From contig JABUQX010113312.1 in NCBI GenBank assembly GCA_015478945.1, positions 5,001 through 26,046 of the forward strand: 21,046 nucleotides of DNA, written 5' to 3'. The translations under genes and the position numbers were made by a program. Each line of letters starts with the position of its first letter. Position 1 is the first letter of the stretch. Under the pieces are notes generated by a model. That model did not search any database, was not told the origin of the DNA, and was given only the letters and a program-made list of their open reading frames with translations. Below are positions 1 through 7,726 of the stretch, piece by piece. Origin of the DNA: Trachelipus rathkii. Its lineage: Eukaryota; Arthropoda; Malacostraca; Isopoda; Trachelipodidae.

Positions 1-1480
1 TTAAATCCTGCTTAACAAAGATATATTTGTAATAGTTCGAAAACATTTACGTTTAACAAGGAGGCTCTACTATATTTTTTTATTTGTCATTTAAATAATA
101 TTAGACGAGGTATGTTTTACAGTTCTTATACCCTTACCTATCATACTAGAATTATAGGAACGTCTATTATTTATATATTTCTATATAATATTACTTTCTG
201 TCTTTTTTAGTGTAAGTTCTACTCTTGATGGAAGATTCTTTTATAGAGGGTCTTACTGTTTATTCAAACTCCTATTTTAACAAAAACCTCATATATGGAA
301 CAACCTATGATTACAATGTGTTCGTGGGTAGGCGAAATTTCTGATAAAGATACGCCTAACTTTACGAATATCTTCAAACTAGATATTTTTTAATATTCTA
401 CCTTTTCTTTCTCTTATGTATGCAACTTTGTCTATCTAAAATGCAATTTAAACATTTTATATTTTATTTTGCATCTTCAAATCAGAGTGATTACTTTCTA
501 AGTAAATTCCATTGGGTTACATGAACTCTCTTATATTACCTCTAGACTCTTTCTTTTACACATAATAGAAGACTCATTTCGGAGTATTATTTATTTATTT
601 TGAAGTACTAACTCTTATGTTGCTTATATGAAACCGTTATATATTTAATTTTAAGGAGACTATTACCGATAAATTTTTTTTATCTTAGTATATCGTCGTT
701 TAAATAATAAAGTCTACTCTCTACTCTCTCATATTCAAATTAACACCATGAGTGATTTTTATCTATTTGCTACGCTTATGAATTCAGGTTCAAATTTCAA
801 CTATTATCAAGTGTGATTGCGGTTAAGATTTCTAGCAATTATTAAAGTTACTTATACTCTTTACTTTTTCATCAATATATATATTAAAAAATTCAATTTC
901 AATATAAATCATTTAGATTAGGGACTTAAATTAAAGTTTGATTATTGAGTGATTTTCCTTATTCTGTTGTTATCTGGTATTTTTATTTTTCCCCTGTGCA
1001 GCTTGTTTTTGGTAGACCCACTAATTTTTTATAATTTATTTGTTTAAAATCTATGCTGATATTAAATTTTAATTGATCACAATAACCGTAGAACGATCCC
1101 GCCTTTCCTTCTCTTTGGGAATAAAATTATCTCATGATGAAAAGTAAATGATAAAAAAATTTCCTCTTTATCATATATTGCTTAAATATTATATATTTTT
1201 ACATTATGCTTTGTTGCTATAATTTATCCTTTTTACAATTTAATTATATATATAATAATATATCCTTTCATATTAAGATTACAACTGTAACCCCTTGCGC
1301 ACAACATTGAGAATCTCAACCCCAGCAACCCCTTGATAATTCTAAAGTAGCACCTCTTTCTAATGCGAGGAAAAATTAATATTTAGTATTAAAAACTAGG
1401 AAAAAAATTATTTCTTCAATATTTATAACAGTAAAAAAATTTCATTTTCAGCAAGTTGAAAAAATTATTCCAAAAAGAGG
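1..1480. other. AT-rich non-coding stretch
   Basis: No supportable gene is present. All six frames are broken by frequent stops, and an AAGGAGG-like word near 58-64 has no start codon after it. Small local patterns are a 6-bp inverted repeat at 329-358 (own entry), a 13-nt palindrome TTGAGA-A-TCTCAA at 1307-1319, and a 9-bp direct repeat AACCCCTTG at 1289-1297 and 1327-1335. Between about 1281 and 1375 the DNA is slightly richer in C. I see no promoter, terminator or RNA gene that I would defend. Confidence 0.75.
329..358. repeat. 6-bp GC-containing inverted repeat
   Basis: TAGGCG at 329-334 is the exact reverse complement of CGCCTA at 353-358, separated by 18 nt. Four of the six pairs are G-C, unusual in DNA that is about three-quarters A+T. 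No T-run follows on either strand, so it does not look like an intrinsic terminator. Chance is a reasonable explanation. Confidence 0.45.
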
Positions 1481-1516
1481 CAATATAAAGTCGGGGGATA
1501 TTTAGTAATTAATTTT

Positions 1517-1542
1517 CTCGTATTGTACAAAAAAAATACGAG
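1517..1542. repeat. 8-bp perfect hairpin
   Basis: CTCGTATT at 1517-1524 pairs perfectly with AATACGAG at 1535-1542 around a 10-nt loop, GTACAAAAAA. It is the first of several inverted repeats between about 1.5 and 1.85 kb. The base following the stem on the + strand is not part of a T-run, so a terminator role is not supported. Confidence 0.6.
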
Positions 1543-1679
1543 TGGCATAACTGTGCTAGATTCTTGTGTAAAATTTTAAACCTATATAAAGTTATATAAA
1601 AATTTTTTAAAAATTCTAGGTTTTTTAACTCAAGAAACTGCCAGTTTACTGAGACCACTAGATTTTTTGACGAGAATAA

Positions 1680-1742
1680 ATACGAATACCCCGACAGTTA
1701 TTTTCACTCATTTGTGGTTGTTGGGGTCGGTATTTTTCGTAT
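1680..1742. repeat. Bulged inverted repeat with CCGAC/GTCGG arms
   Basis: The left arm 1680-1695 (ATACG, AATA, CC, CCGAC) pairs with the right arm 1726-1742 (GTCGG, TATT, TTT, CGTAT). This gives 5+4+5 base pairs, with a CC bulge on the left and a TTT bulge on the right, and a loop of about 30 nt. The CCGAC/GTCGG word recurs nearby, as GTCGG near 1490 and CCGAC at 1816-1820, so the arms may belong to a small family of GC-bearing words. Function is unknown. Confidence 0.5.
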
Positions 1743-1805
1743 ATTTAACTATTTTCATATATTTAGTTTTAACACCATAAATTTTTTCGATAAATATGCA
1801 GGTGG

Positions 1806-1847
1806 TGTCGATAACCCGACATTTGGCTGTAATTCAAACCATATGGT
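1806..1847. repeat. Small hairpin followed by a 10-bp palindrome
   Basis: TGTCG at 1806-1810 and CGACA at 1817-1821 form a 5-bp stem with loop ATAACC. Eighteen bases further on, ACCATATGGT at 1838-1847 is a perfect 10-bp palindrome. A dyad of this size could be a protein-binding site, but there is no adjacent gene to give it context, and both could be chance. Confidence 0.4.
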
Positions 1848-1850
1848 CTC

Positions 1851-2304
1851 AAGTTTTTTAGATAATTATTGGCTCATTTAATATTGAGGCACCTAAATTA
1901 TATAATTGTTAGAAATTTGTAGCCTGTCATATATAAGGGGTTCTACTTTGGTTTAGTCCCGATAGCCTATATGTTATAAAGAGGACGATCTATTGAAATA
2001 GAAAGAATCACAAAAGCATACTGATTACAGAGTATATTTTAAGGATGGGAATTTTTTTTTTTATTGATGAAGGAGAGTATAATGAAACTATAAAATTGAT
2101 AATACAAAGCAATTACCATTCACCTGCCTATATATAATTTGGAAGGATACGTAAGATAGCGTAGGCAAAATAATAATTCCTCTCACTGGTTGAAATATGA
2201 GTGGGAGATTGTTATAAGGGTTAAGCCAGGTTAAAATTTCCGGGTCTCTATATATAATTTTAATATATTTTTTAGGAGTTTTATAGTTAATATAATTTAG
2301 TTAT
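1851..2304. other. Non-coding stretch with one hairpin and a spaced direct repeat
   Basis: No gene is supportable. It holds an 11-T run at 2052-2062, a 13-bp direct repeat CTATATATAATTT at 2128-2140 and again at 2248-2260 (exactly 120 bp apart), and a hairpin between the two copies (2180-2207, own entry). A Shine-Dalgarno-like AAGGAG near 2070 precedes an ATG, but that frame stops after three codons. Confidence 0.65.
2180..2207. repeat. 8-bp hairpin with one G-T pair
   Basis: CTCTCACT at 2180-2187 pairs with AGTGGGAG at 2200-2207. Seven pairs are Watson-Crick and one is T-G (U-G in RNA), around a 12-nt loop. Five pairs involve G or C. It lies midway between two copies of a 13-bp direct repeat. 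There is no T-run immediately downstream on + and no gene beside it. Confidence 0.5.
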
Positions 2305-2305
2305 T

Positions 2306-2533
2306 TTACTTAAAATAAATAATAATTACTTCGCGATAATATTGTTTTCCTTGTATAACTAAAGGATGGAGCGTTATTATAGATGCGTAATACTTTATAT
2401 AATAACAACTTAGGGATTTACTAAGAAATAATATATGATATTGGTGGTTGACAAAATTACATAAGGGAGAAGAAAAATGTAGGGTGAAGAATCGTGTAAA
2501 AGTAGGGGTTCTTACTGAGAATCCCCCCCACAA
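2306..2533 (-). CDS. Doubtful 75-codon open frame, no recognised product
   Basis: This is the longest open frame in the window. It runs from a TTG at 2533-2531 to a TAA at 2308-2306 and stays open for only about seven more codons upstream, to a TAG at 2557-2555. No ATG is available near its beginning and no Shine-Dalgarno precedes the TTG. The product is rich in F, L, I, S, Y and H, as expected from chance translation of T-rich antisense DNA. It has no clear signal peptide, catalytic motif or full transmembrane segment; residues about 33-60 are only mildly hydrophobic. I recognise no family. The hairpin at 2505-2525 lies inside its first codons, which argues against a conserved coding start. 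Most likely this is not a gene. Confidence 0.08.
   Translation of the reverse strand: MWGGFSVRTPTFTRFFTLHFSSPLCNFVNHQYHILFLSKSLSCYYIKYYASIITLHPLVIQGKQYYREVIIIYFK
2505..2525. repeat. Compact 8-bp hairpin beside a C7 run
   Basis: GGGGTTCT at 2505-2512 pairs with AGAATCCC at 2518-2525, with one G-T pair and a 5-nt loop TACTG. The right arm runs straight into a run of seven C (2523-2529). This is one of the more stable small hairpins of the AT-rich left half. It is followed by C rather than T on the + strand, so it is not a classical terminator in that direction. Confidence 0.6.
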
Positions 2534-2934
2534 CCATTGAACTAGGTTTGTTTCCTATATAGGGATTGTTGAATAATCGGTTTGTAATTTAAGAAGCCCC
2601 TCATAAATAATATCTTGTCCTCAAGGAGAACTGTACCTAATAAGGCTGTAGTTTTACTTATTGTTAGAAATAAATATAAGTAGAGTCTAATATTACAGGT
2701 ATTGTGGTACTTTAGGAGTTATAGAACTGTAATACATAACATTGTGCGTACCAATATGATAAATAAGAACAAATTAAAAGATATTGATGAGTGCTTTTAA
2801 CTAATAATCTTTGAATTTCTTGAATTATATATCTTATTGTTTCTTTTACATAACGGCAGATTATAGTAATTAATTATTTTCATATCTGTTAAAGCTACAT
2901 TTGTAATGCAATGGCAAAAATACTGATGATTATC

Positions 2935-2948
2935 TGATAATATTATCA
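2935..2948. repeat. 14-bp perfect palindrome TGATAATATTATCA
   Basis: The 14 bases from 2935 to 2948 read the same on both strands. The site is A/T-dominated, with G-C only at two symmetric positions. A dyad-recognising regulator could bind such a site, but nothing beside it can be called a gene. By a rough estimate several palindromes of this length are expected by chance in 21 kb of this composition. Confidence 0.5.
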
Positions 2949-4051
2949 AAATATATTTATTAAGATTCGAATAAAAAATATTATTAACTCAAAATTTTAT
3001 TATTAGAAAAATTTAATTTTATTATTTGTTAATTTTTTAACAAGTTATGACATATTTTTTGTAAATGAATGTCATTAATAGAGTAGATTAAATAATTAAA
3101 TATTTAAGATTTATGGATGCGATAGGGATTTTAAAATTTGAATTAAAAGTTATTGATATAATTACCTAAATTTCTATTTTTTAGCGAATAAAGTGTGTAT
3201 TGAATTATATAGGGATGGAAAAGTGTAATGGAATTATAAGGGAAATATATTTTTACATCGGCCCAAATGATACAAAATTTTGTTAAGATTTAGATAAGTT
3301 TTCAAAGGTAAAAGTATTAAATGTATATTAGGAGTGGGTATTTATAATATTGAAAGGAAAAGAGAAAGAATATTACCATTTAAATTTTTATATTCGCTCA
3401 AAGCTGCTTAAATACCTCATTTCTGGTTTTATATTTCAAATTTCAATATTTTCAAGCCTCAATATTTTGTAATAAATTGTATGTTAAATTAATACATATT
3501 TTGAGATTTACAAAATGAAATATGATAATCAGATTTGTAAGATTTTATTCGGTTAGTCATTTTTATTTTAAATTTTTAAAATTTACTTAAGTAGGATTTT
3601 TATGGTGATAGGTGTGGACTAGGGGTGGATGTTTAAATTCTAGATTAATTTCTATAAAAATGGAATATCGGGAGAGGGAATGGAATTGTAACGCTTATAA
3701 AAGAATAATCGTGTAGTTAAAGCTCTGTGCTTAATTATTACGATATTAGCTTTGGTTTATTGTTGTATTAGGGTATGATGTTTTGAATACATTATTTATA
3801 TTAATTAGAGATATATATGTTTTATATGGTTGAGTGTAGTGTTGCTATTCATAATTCTTAAATTTAGCGCTTAAAATTCCATTTTCTGCTTAGAGCTACC
3901 AGTCAGCAATAGAGCTCTCACACTAACTTCTAGTCTTTGATTTAAAGGAGATTTCATATTGGTAAAAATTAGTACTAGGGTCTTTTATTGATTCAGTTTT
4001 TCGAGAAGATTAAATTAATATTTGATATTAATATAATTTTCAGTGATTCTT

Positions 4052-4074
4052 AAAAATTATTGAAAATAATTTTT
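4052..4074. repeat. 10-bp A/T-only hairpin
   Basis: AAAAATTATT at 4052-4061 pairs perfectly with AATAATTTTT at 4065-4074 around the loop GAA, followed by one more T. Shape and trailing T-run superficially resemble an intrinsic terminator, but the stem has no G-C pair and would be weak in RNA. Confidence 0.45.
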
Positions 4075-4556
4075 TATAATATAATTTAGTTTATAATTAA
4101 CTTACTTATAGCAAAGATTGGTCCTAATAAAGAATAACAAACGCATGCAATATTATCAACTTGGTAAATAGATTCTAACCACTGCTTTCAAATTTGTTGA
4201 AAAAATTATAGTATAGTTAATTTCTTTTATGGATATATTTATAATTATCTTCGATTTTTATACTTCCTGAAAAGCTTAAGCGAATAAAGCTTATTATTTA
4301 TATGTAGATATGGTAATTTTATACGATAAAATGACTCTACAAGAATATTCGTAAGATGGGGGATTTTTTATATATCACCTTATATCTTTCAATCAGGATT
4401 TATAATATAATAATTATTATCTAATGTATTTTTTATGTTATGTACTGAGTTACTGTTACTTTTTATCAAGATTTTTATTTAAATTAGATATTTAATTATT
4501 AAAGTATCTATAATTTGATATAATTTAGGATAACTTTTATATTTATATAATATAAA

Positions 4557-4618
4557 TTTTTTAATAACTATGGTAGGTTATTAAAAAAAAGGGCCTAAAT
4601 CAATGCTATTTACGGGCC
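4557..4618. repeat. Two adjacent hairpins (12-bp stem, then GGCC-capped stem)
   Basis: The first hairpin pairs TTTTTTAATAAC (4557-4568) with GTTATTAAAAAA (4577-4588), 12 perfect pairs around an 8-nt loop. Its T-run on one side and A-run on the other give a symmetrical, bidirectional-terminator-like outline, although the stem has a single G-C pair. Three bases later a second hairpin pairs GGCC-TAAAT (4592-4600) with ATTTA-CG-GGCC (4608-4618): nine pairs with a 2-nt CG bulge and a 7-nt loop. The GGCC clamp stands out in the AT-rich surroundings. No gene ends on either side, so a termination role has no supporting context. Confidence 0.55.
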
Positions 4619-5749
4619 ATATGTCGATTTATATTCGTAATTAATATTTATTTTGAAGATTAATATTTAATTTTTTAAACAAATCAATTACTTTTATCGT
4701 AAGTTCTCTTTAAGAACAGAAGAAAAAAGAATGAGATTGATAATTCTAAGATCTAAGCTTGGGTTAATAACTTATATCTTCTGATTAGAGGGGCTATTTT
4801 TATTTGGGTGGTAATACCCATTCCTGTTATAGTGAGGCTTTTTCTAAATTTAAAATCTTATTTTCAAAGCTTGAAAAATTAAAATGAACTGAAATGTAGT
4901 TTTTATTTTTGGTTTCTGAAAGAGAAGTTTTTGAGCATGGATGAATAACTTGAAGTCTTCTGAAAGAAGATTTTAGTTAATATTATAATTAAAACAGTAA
5001 AGTCTTTAGTTCAGTGATCTTATCTAAATTATTTACTTAATAATTAGTTATTTAATAAACTATATAATTATGCGAATGGTTATTAATATTATTAAGAACA
5101 CATCAGGACCATTTACTAAATCTAAGTTCTAATTAATTAATAAAAATTTGAGAATTTTTATGAATTAGTATAAAAAGTAAAATAAAGACTTTATGAGAGT
5201 TTCGTTTTGGTTTAAATTTCTTTTTCTTTATAAAATGTAAGGAAGGTAATTAAGTTTTGTATTAGAATAAAATATTTTTATTATTATGTTAATATTAAAA
5301 AAAATATCTAAGCTTGTTTGATACTAATTAGTAAATATACAGATATTTTATAATATATGTATATATATTCAATACAGTTATTATATGGATTTGATTAATA
5401 AGAAGTTTATATTAAGCACGTCAAAATATAACTTATATTAATGAAAATACATTTTTAAGAAGGTTTAATGTCTTGATAAACTTTTAGACCTCATTAATTA
5501 AATATTTTAACTCACAATATATTTATATTTTTATATAAACAAAGTAAAATTATATTGTAAATTGCCAAGGTCGTAATAAAACTAAAATAAATGATTATAA
5601 TAAGGAACCTATAATAATAATAATAGGTATAAAAATATATATCACTTTCATTCTTAGATAATAAACTAGGTTAATGTGCATATTTATAAGGTGGAACATT
5701 TACGATAATATAGGTTTTTTAATAAAAAAAAGTCAAATTTTTTAAAAAT
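4619..5749. other. AT-rich non-coding stretch
   Basis: No gene is supportable. It contains a 5-bp hairpin TGGGT/ACCCA at 4805-4820, the imperfect hairpin at 4950-4976 (own entry), and a short AAT/ATA microsatellite at about 5611-5625 bracketed by ACCTAT (5607-5612) and ATAGGT (5623-5628). A TCTGAAAGA word occurs twice, near 4914 and 4959. The rest is mixed A/T runs with no pattern I can name. Confidence 0.65.
4950..4976 (+). repeat. 12-bp hairpin with G-U pairs and GAA loop
   Basis: TTGAAGTCTTCT (4950-4961) faces AGAAGATTTTAG (4965-4976) across a 3-nt loop GAA. Nine pairs are Watson-Crick and three are G-T. Such pairs are stable only in RNA, and on the + strand they become G-U, so if real this would be a + strand transcript hairpin. 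Its inner part TCTTCT-GAA-AGAAGA is a perfect 6-bp stem. Confidence 0.45.
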
Positions 5750-5756
5750 AAGGAGG
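5750..5756 (+). promoter_or_regulatory. Consensus Shine-Dalgarno sequence
   Basis: AAGGAGG lies five bases (AGTGA) before the ATG at 5762. This is the only place in the window where a full-consensus ribosome-binding word at good spacing precedes an ATG with more than ten codons. A TAATAT at 5706-5711 with a weak TTTATA 17 bases further upstream could be a bacterial-type promoter, but such words are common in AT-rich DNA and I put little weight on it. Confidence 0.3.
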
Positions 5757-5761
5757 AGTGA

Positions 5762-5860
5762 ATGATTTTCCTATTTAAAATCAAATTGATTACGTTTAAA
5801 TATATAAGCTCTTCTCAAAGTGAGAAAACATCTAGGCATGCTACGACAATAAATAATTAA
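5762..5860 (+). CDS. Candidate 32-residue micro-ORF, function unknown
   Basis: The frame starts at ATG 5762-5764 and ends at TAA 5858-5860. The start is chosen because AAGGAGG sits five bases upstream. The peptide begins MIFLFKIKLITFKYI, hydrophobic with three lysines, and continues with a polar stretch rich in S, T and N. The hydrophobic part is about 15 residues, too short for a confident transmembrane helix. I recognise no family and assign no function. A 13-bp inverted repeat (5852-5904) spans the stop codon. In bacteria this arrangement of ribosome-binding site, short frame and dyad would be a plausible small gene or leader peptide. Against it, the surroundings show no other gene, the window looks non-bacterial, and one such coincidence in 21 kb is possible. 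Confidence 0.2.
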   Translation: MIFLFKIKLITFKYISSSQSEKTSRHATTINN

Positions 5861-5904
5861 GATTATATAAACTTATAAAAATTTCCTTTAAAATCTTAAT
5901 TGTT
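5852..5904. repeat. 13-bp inverted repeat across the micro-ORF stop
   Basis: AATAATTAAGATT (5852-5864) pairs with AATCTTAATTGTT (5892-5904), with 12 Watson-Crick pairs and one T-G. The loop is 27 nt. The TAA of the micro-ORF lies inside the left arm. The long loop and the absence of a T-run after the right arm make a factor-independent terminator unlikely; it may be fortuitous. Confidence 0.45.
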
Positions 5905-6180
5905 ATAAGGTAAATTTACTAATCAATATATAAAATTTATTCCAAGTTTACAACACCGACTAGAGTCATGTTTATCCTTTATTTATTGCAGATACTTTTG
6001 GGTACTACTTATTTTGCTCATGTAATTACTGTTATTTTTAAAATATAAAAAATTTGAAATATTAAGATAGTAATTAATATGGTGTAAAAATATATACTTT
6101 ATGAAGTAATTTAGTTAATATGTTTTATTTTTTACTTTTCACTTTTTTTAATTTCTAACGTTAAGTATCATTGGCAAATA
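5905..6180. other. AT-rich spacer before the GC island
   Basis: No gene, RNA or notable repeat is seen. Composition stays low in G+C (about 20% by hand count in 6121-6180) until the abrupt change at about 6181. Confidence 0.6.
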
Positions 6181-6184
6181 GGAA

Positions 6185-6275
6185 GGTGGGGTTATTACTC
6201 AAAGCCGGAGGGGCTCCTTTCCATTTTTGATTAGTGCCGGGCCACTGAAATGAGGACGTTGAGTTCTACCCCACT
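6185..6275 (+). ncRNA. Candidate structured RNA: two stacked stems closing two hairpins
   Basis: Outer stem: GGTGGGGT (6185-6192) with ACCCCACT (6268-6275), eight pairs including one terminal G-T. An internal loop of 4 and 3 nt follows. Second stem: ACTCAA (6197-6202) with TTGAGT (6259-6264), six pairs. Inside lie two hairpins: GGAG/CTCC (6207-6210 with 6214-6217, loop GGG) and TTAGTG/CACTGA (6231-6236 with 6243-6248, one T-G pair, loop CCGGGC). The result is a compact three-way junction of about 91 nt at the exact left edge of the GC island. CCGG occurs in the second hairpin's loop (6237-6240) and just before the first (6205-6208), so a tertiary contact is conceivable. It does not match a tRNA or any RNA class I know. 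The strand is uncertain: the two T-G pairs favour the + strand transcript. Confidence 0.22.
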
Positions 6276-6404
6276 AATTTTAATACTGGCCTCCCCTTCA
6301 CTGCTCTTGCGCTTTGTTTTCGTTAACATTCTCATTCGCAATCCTTACAAAAACATATGAGAAGCGTGCCCATCCCTGCCCTTATTTATATTCTTTAGTT
6401 AATC

Positions 6405-6431
6405 CACTTGGCGCCGCCTTCATCTCAAGTG
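6405..6431. repeat. 6-bp hairpin CACTTG/CAAGTG
   Basis: CACTTG (6405-6410) pairs perfectly with CAAGTG (6426-6431) around a 15-nt loop that begins with GCGCCGCC. It lies near the right end of the GC island. Confidence 0.45.
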
Positions 6432-6480
6432 CCGTTCGCACCCCTCTTGTCGATTTTGCATCATGTTTAGCGAGCATAGA

Positions 6481-7500
6481 TATATTATAGACTAAGCATT
6501 ATCAAGAGAACCTTAGTCAGAGCCAAAGAGGATTCAACACCACATAAGATTTAAAAATAGAGTGACTTGAATTATCTAATCGTTTCTAATTTATATGGCA
6601 ATATAAGGCCACATCGCGGCTTAGAGTAATACCCCTGTTAGTCACCTCACACTGCATCAGCAAGGTACTGTGGCATTCTCTATCTTTTAAGCAACTTGAC
6701 TGCAATGTGCATAATATCTAATACAAATATCTAATAATGTGTCTTATTCTCCGCTTTTGAAATCTCTTGAGCACGGATCTCTCATAATCCTTGTATCACA
6801 CACAGCTTTATAGACGAAATACTCCCATTTCTACAGACAGAAAGTAGCAGCTTAGCATTGATGACTACCATGCAGAGTGAGTCTTCCATCATCGTTGACG
6901 TGTTATGGAGTGCGCGTACTTAATGTTATCAGAGTATAGCGGAAATGTTCTGTTTAAAATTCGGAAGTGACTAAAATAATAGTATGCAATATAAGGATTC
7001 CAATGGTATTGAAAGATCTAATTACTGCGTTAAATGTTTCCTTAAGGTTTATTAAGAGAAATCTCAATTCACAAGCGTAGCTAACTGATTTTTTGTTGAG
7101 TATCTACCATAAATAGAACAATCCCATTTCGTGTGTTATTTGATGAGAAATCAATCATAATCACATGAATTATTATTGTGATCTTTAATTAATTTGTTAT
7201 TTGATGCTTTTCTACGGCAGTGCCTTATGAATCATCAGTTTCAGATTACTCACCTGGCTCTCATCGGTGTGCTCATATCCATGGTGTGTGGAGGATCATA
7301 AGAGAGGCTCATTCATCTGACGGGCTCTATTTTACAATAATTGTAATTCATTAAGGCGTAGTTGCTCGAGATTGAAGATTTTTACATACTAGATTACTGC
7401 TTCATTACAGTATTGATCAAAAGCTTATTTCTCTGTATTAGCCTTTATATCACACTATAGTCTCATCATCACTGGTAGAATTAATCACAATATTCATACA
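6481..7500. other. Non-coding stretch, intermediate composition
   Basis: No gene is supportable. The local structures I can point to are a 12-bp direct repeat TGTTATTTGATG at 7134-7145 and 7195-7206, with a 6-bp inverted repeat ATCACA/TGTGAT (7160-7165, 7177-7182) between the copies. ATCACA/TGTGAT has the two half-sites of a CRP site in inside-out order, so it is not a CRP site. The remainder shows no motif I can name. Confidence 0.6.
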
Positions 7501-7520
7501 CTCACAGGGATCACTGTGAG
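7501..7520. repeat. 7-bp perfect hairpin CTCACAG/CTGTGAG
   Basis: CTCACAG (7501-7507) pairs with CTGTGAG (7514-7520) around the 6-nt loop GGATCA; four of the seven pairs are G-C. It overlaps the stop codon of the doubtful minus-strand frame at 7511-7726. No T-run follows on the minus strand, so a terminator is not supported. A dyad-binding protein site is an alternative, without context to back it. Confidence 0.5.
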
Positions 7521-7726
7521 AGAGCACTTTGATAATATTTTGTCTTGAGCAAGTTGGGTCTGTTTAGGACATCTCTAATATGGTGGATAACAACTGAGTA
7601 AGAGAATCTAACATAATAGTTTATGAGTAAAACATATTTGAATAATGTTACAAAAAGAAGCATTGAATGATTATTAGAATATAACCCTGGATGGTTAAAA
7701 TTAGGCTGAAGATCAGAGTAATTCAA
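7511..7726 (-). CDS. Doubtful 71-codon open frame, no recognised product
   Basis: The frame starts at TTG 7726-7724 and ends at TGA 7513-7511. The first in-frame ATG is at 7663-7661, giving 50 residues. Neither start has a Shine-Dalgarno upstream. Residues about 22-47 form a mildly hydrophobic stretch that might pass as one membrane segment, but it is broken by K, N and R. The N-terminal part is rich in N, H and S and the tail in N, K and Q, with no motif I recognise. The stop-to-stop span is about 82 codons, close to the longest expected by chance in this GC-richer part. A hairpin (7501-7520) covers its stop codon, which is the only positive context. Most likely not a gene. Confidence 0.09.
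   Translation of the reverse strand: MNYSDLQPNFNHPGLYSNNHSMLLFVTLFKYVLLINYYVRFSYSVVIHHIRDVLNRPNLLKTKYYQSALSQ

Larger units (their letters stand above)
2534..4556. other. G-skewed AT-rich non-coding stretch
   Basis: No gene is supportable; frames are stop-dense. The + strand carries far more G than C through much of it: by hand count, 13 G to 1 C in 3301-3360 and 16 G to 3 C in 3601-3660. Inverted repeats here are a 10-bp palindrome CCTATATAGG at 2554-2563, a perfect 14-bp palindrome at 2935-2948, TTGTTAA/TTAACAA at 3026-3043 (extendable to 3024-3045), and an all-AT 10-bp hairpin at 4052-4074 with a 3-nt loop. Several purine-rich words resemble ribosome-binding sites (near 3671 and 3944), but the frames after them stop within about ten codons. 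Confidence 0.65.
6181..6480. other. GC-richer island with several stems, non-coding
   Basis: G+C rises abruptly to about half in 6181-6300 and stays in the 40s percent to about 6480, against about 20% just upstream. All six frames contain stops and no protein is readable. The left edge holds the branched fold listed at 6185-6275, and a 6-bp stem CACTTG/CAAGTG is at 6405-6431. Around 6285-6390 the + strand is pyrimidine-rich. I looked for conserved rRNA, tRNA and signal-recognition-particle words and found none. It could be a structured RNA locus, a decayed insertion or a chance composition patch. Confidence 0.6.

Noticed and set aside
181..420. The possibility that the window was stored as a complement or reverse only, hiding genes
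   Set aside because: I read parts of 1-1000 (complement) and 6180-6330 (reversed). The longest frame was about 70 codons and only if TGA was read through, which is within chance. No recognisable protein appeared.
2674..2682. ATATAAGTA, identical to the yeast mitochondrial promoter nonamer; also at 18419-18427 on + and at 13436-13444 and 17612-17620 on -
   Set aside because: About three occurrences are expected by chance in 21 kb of this composition, and no mitochondrial gene follows any of them.
3770..3780. Telomere-like TTAGGG words
   Set aside because: They occur singly, never in tandem.
5611..5625. AAT/ATA microsatellite
   Set aside because: Fewer than six units; ordinary in AT-rich DNA.
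7134..7206. 12-bp direct repeat TGTTATTTGATG (7134-7145, 7195-7206) around a TGTGA/TCACA-like dyad
   Set aside because: Only two copies, and the dyad half-sites are in the wrong order and spacing for a CRP site. Kept only as a note within the surrounding stretch.
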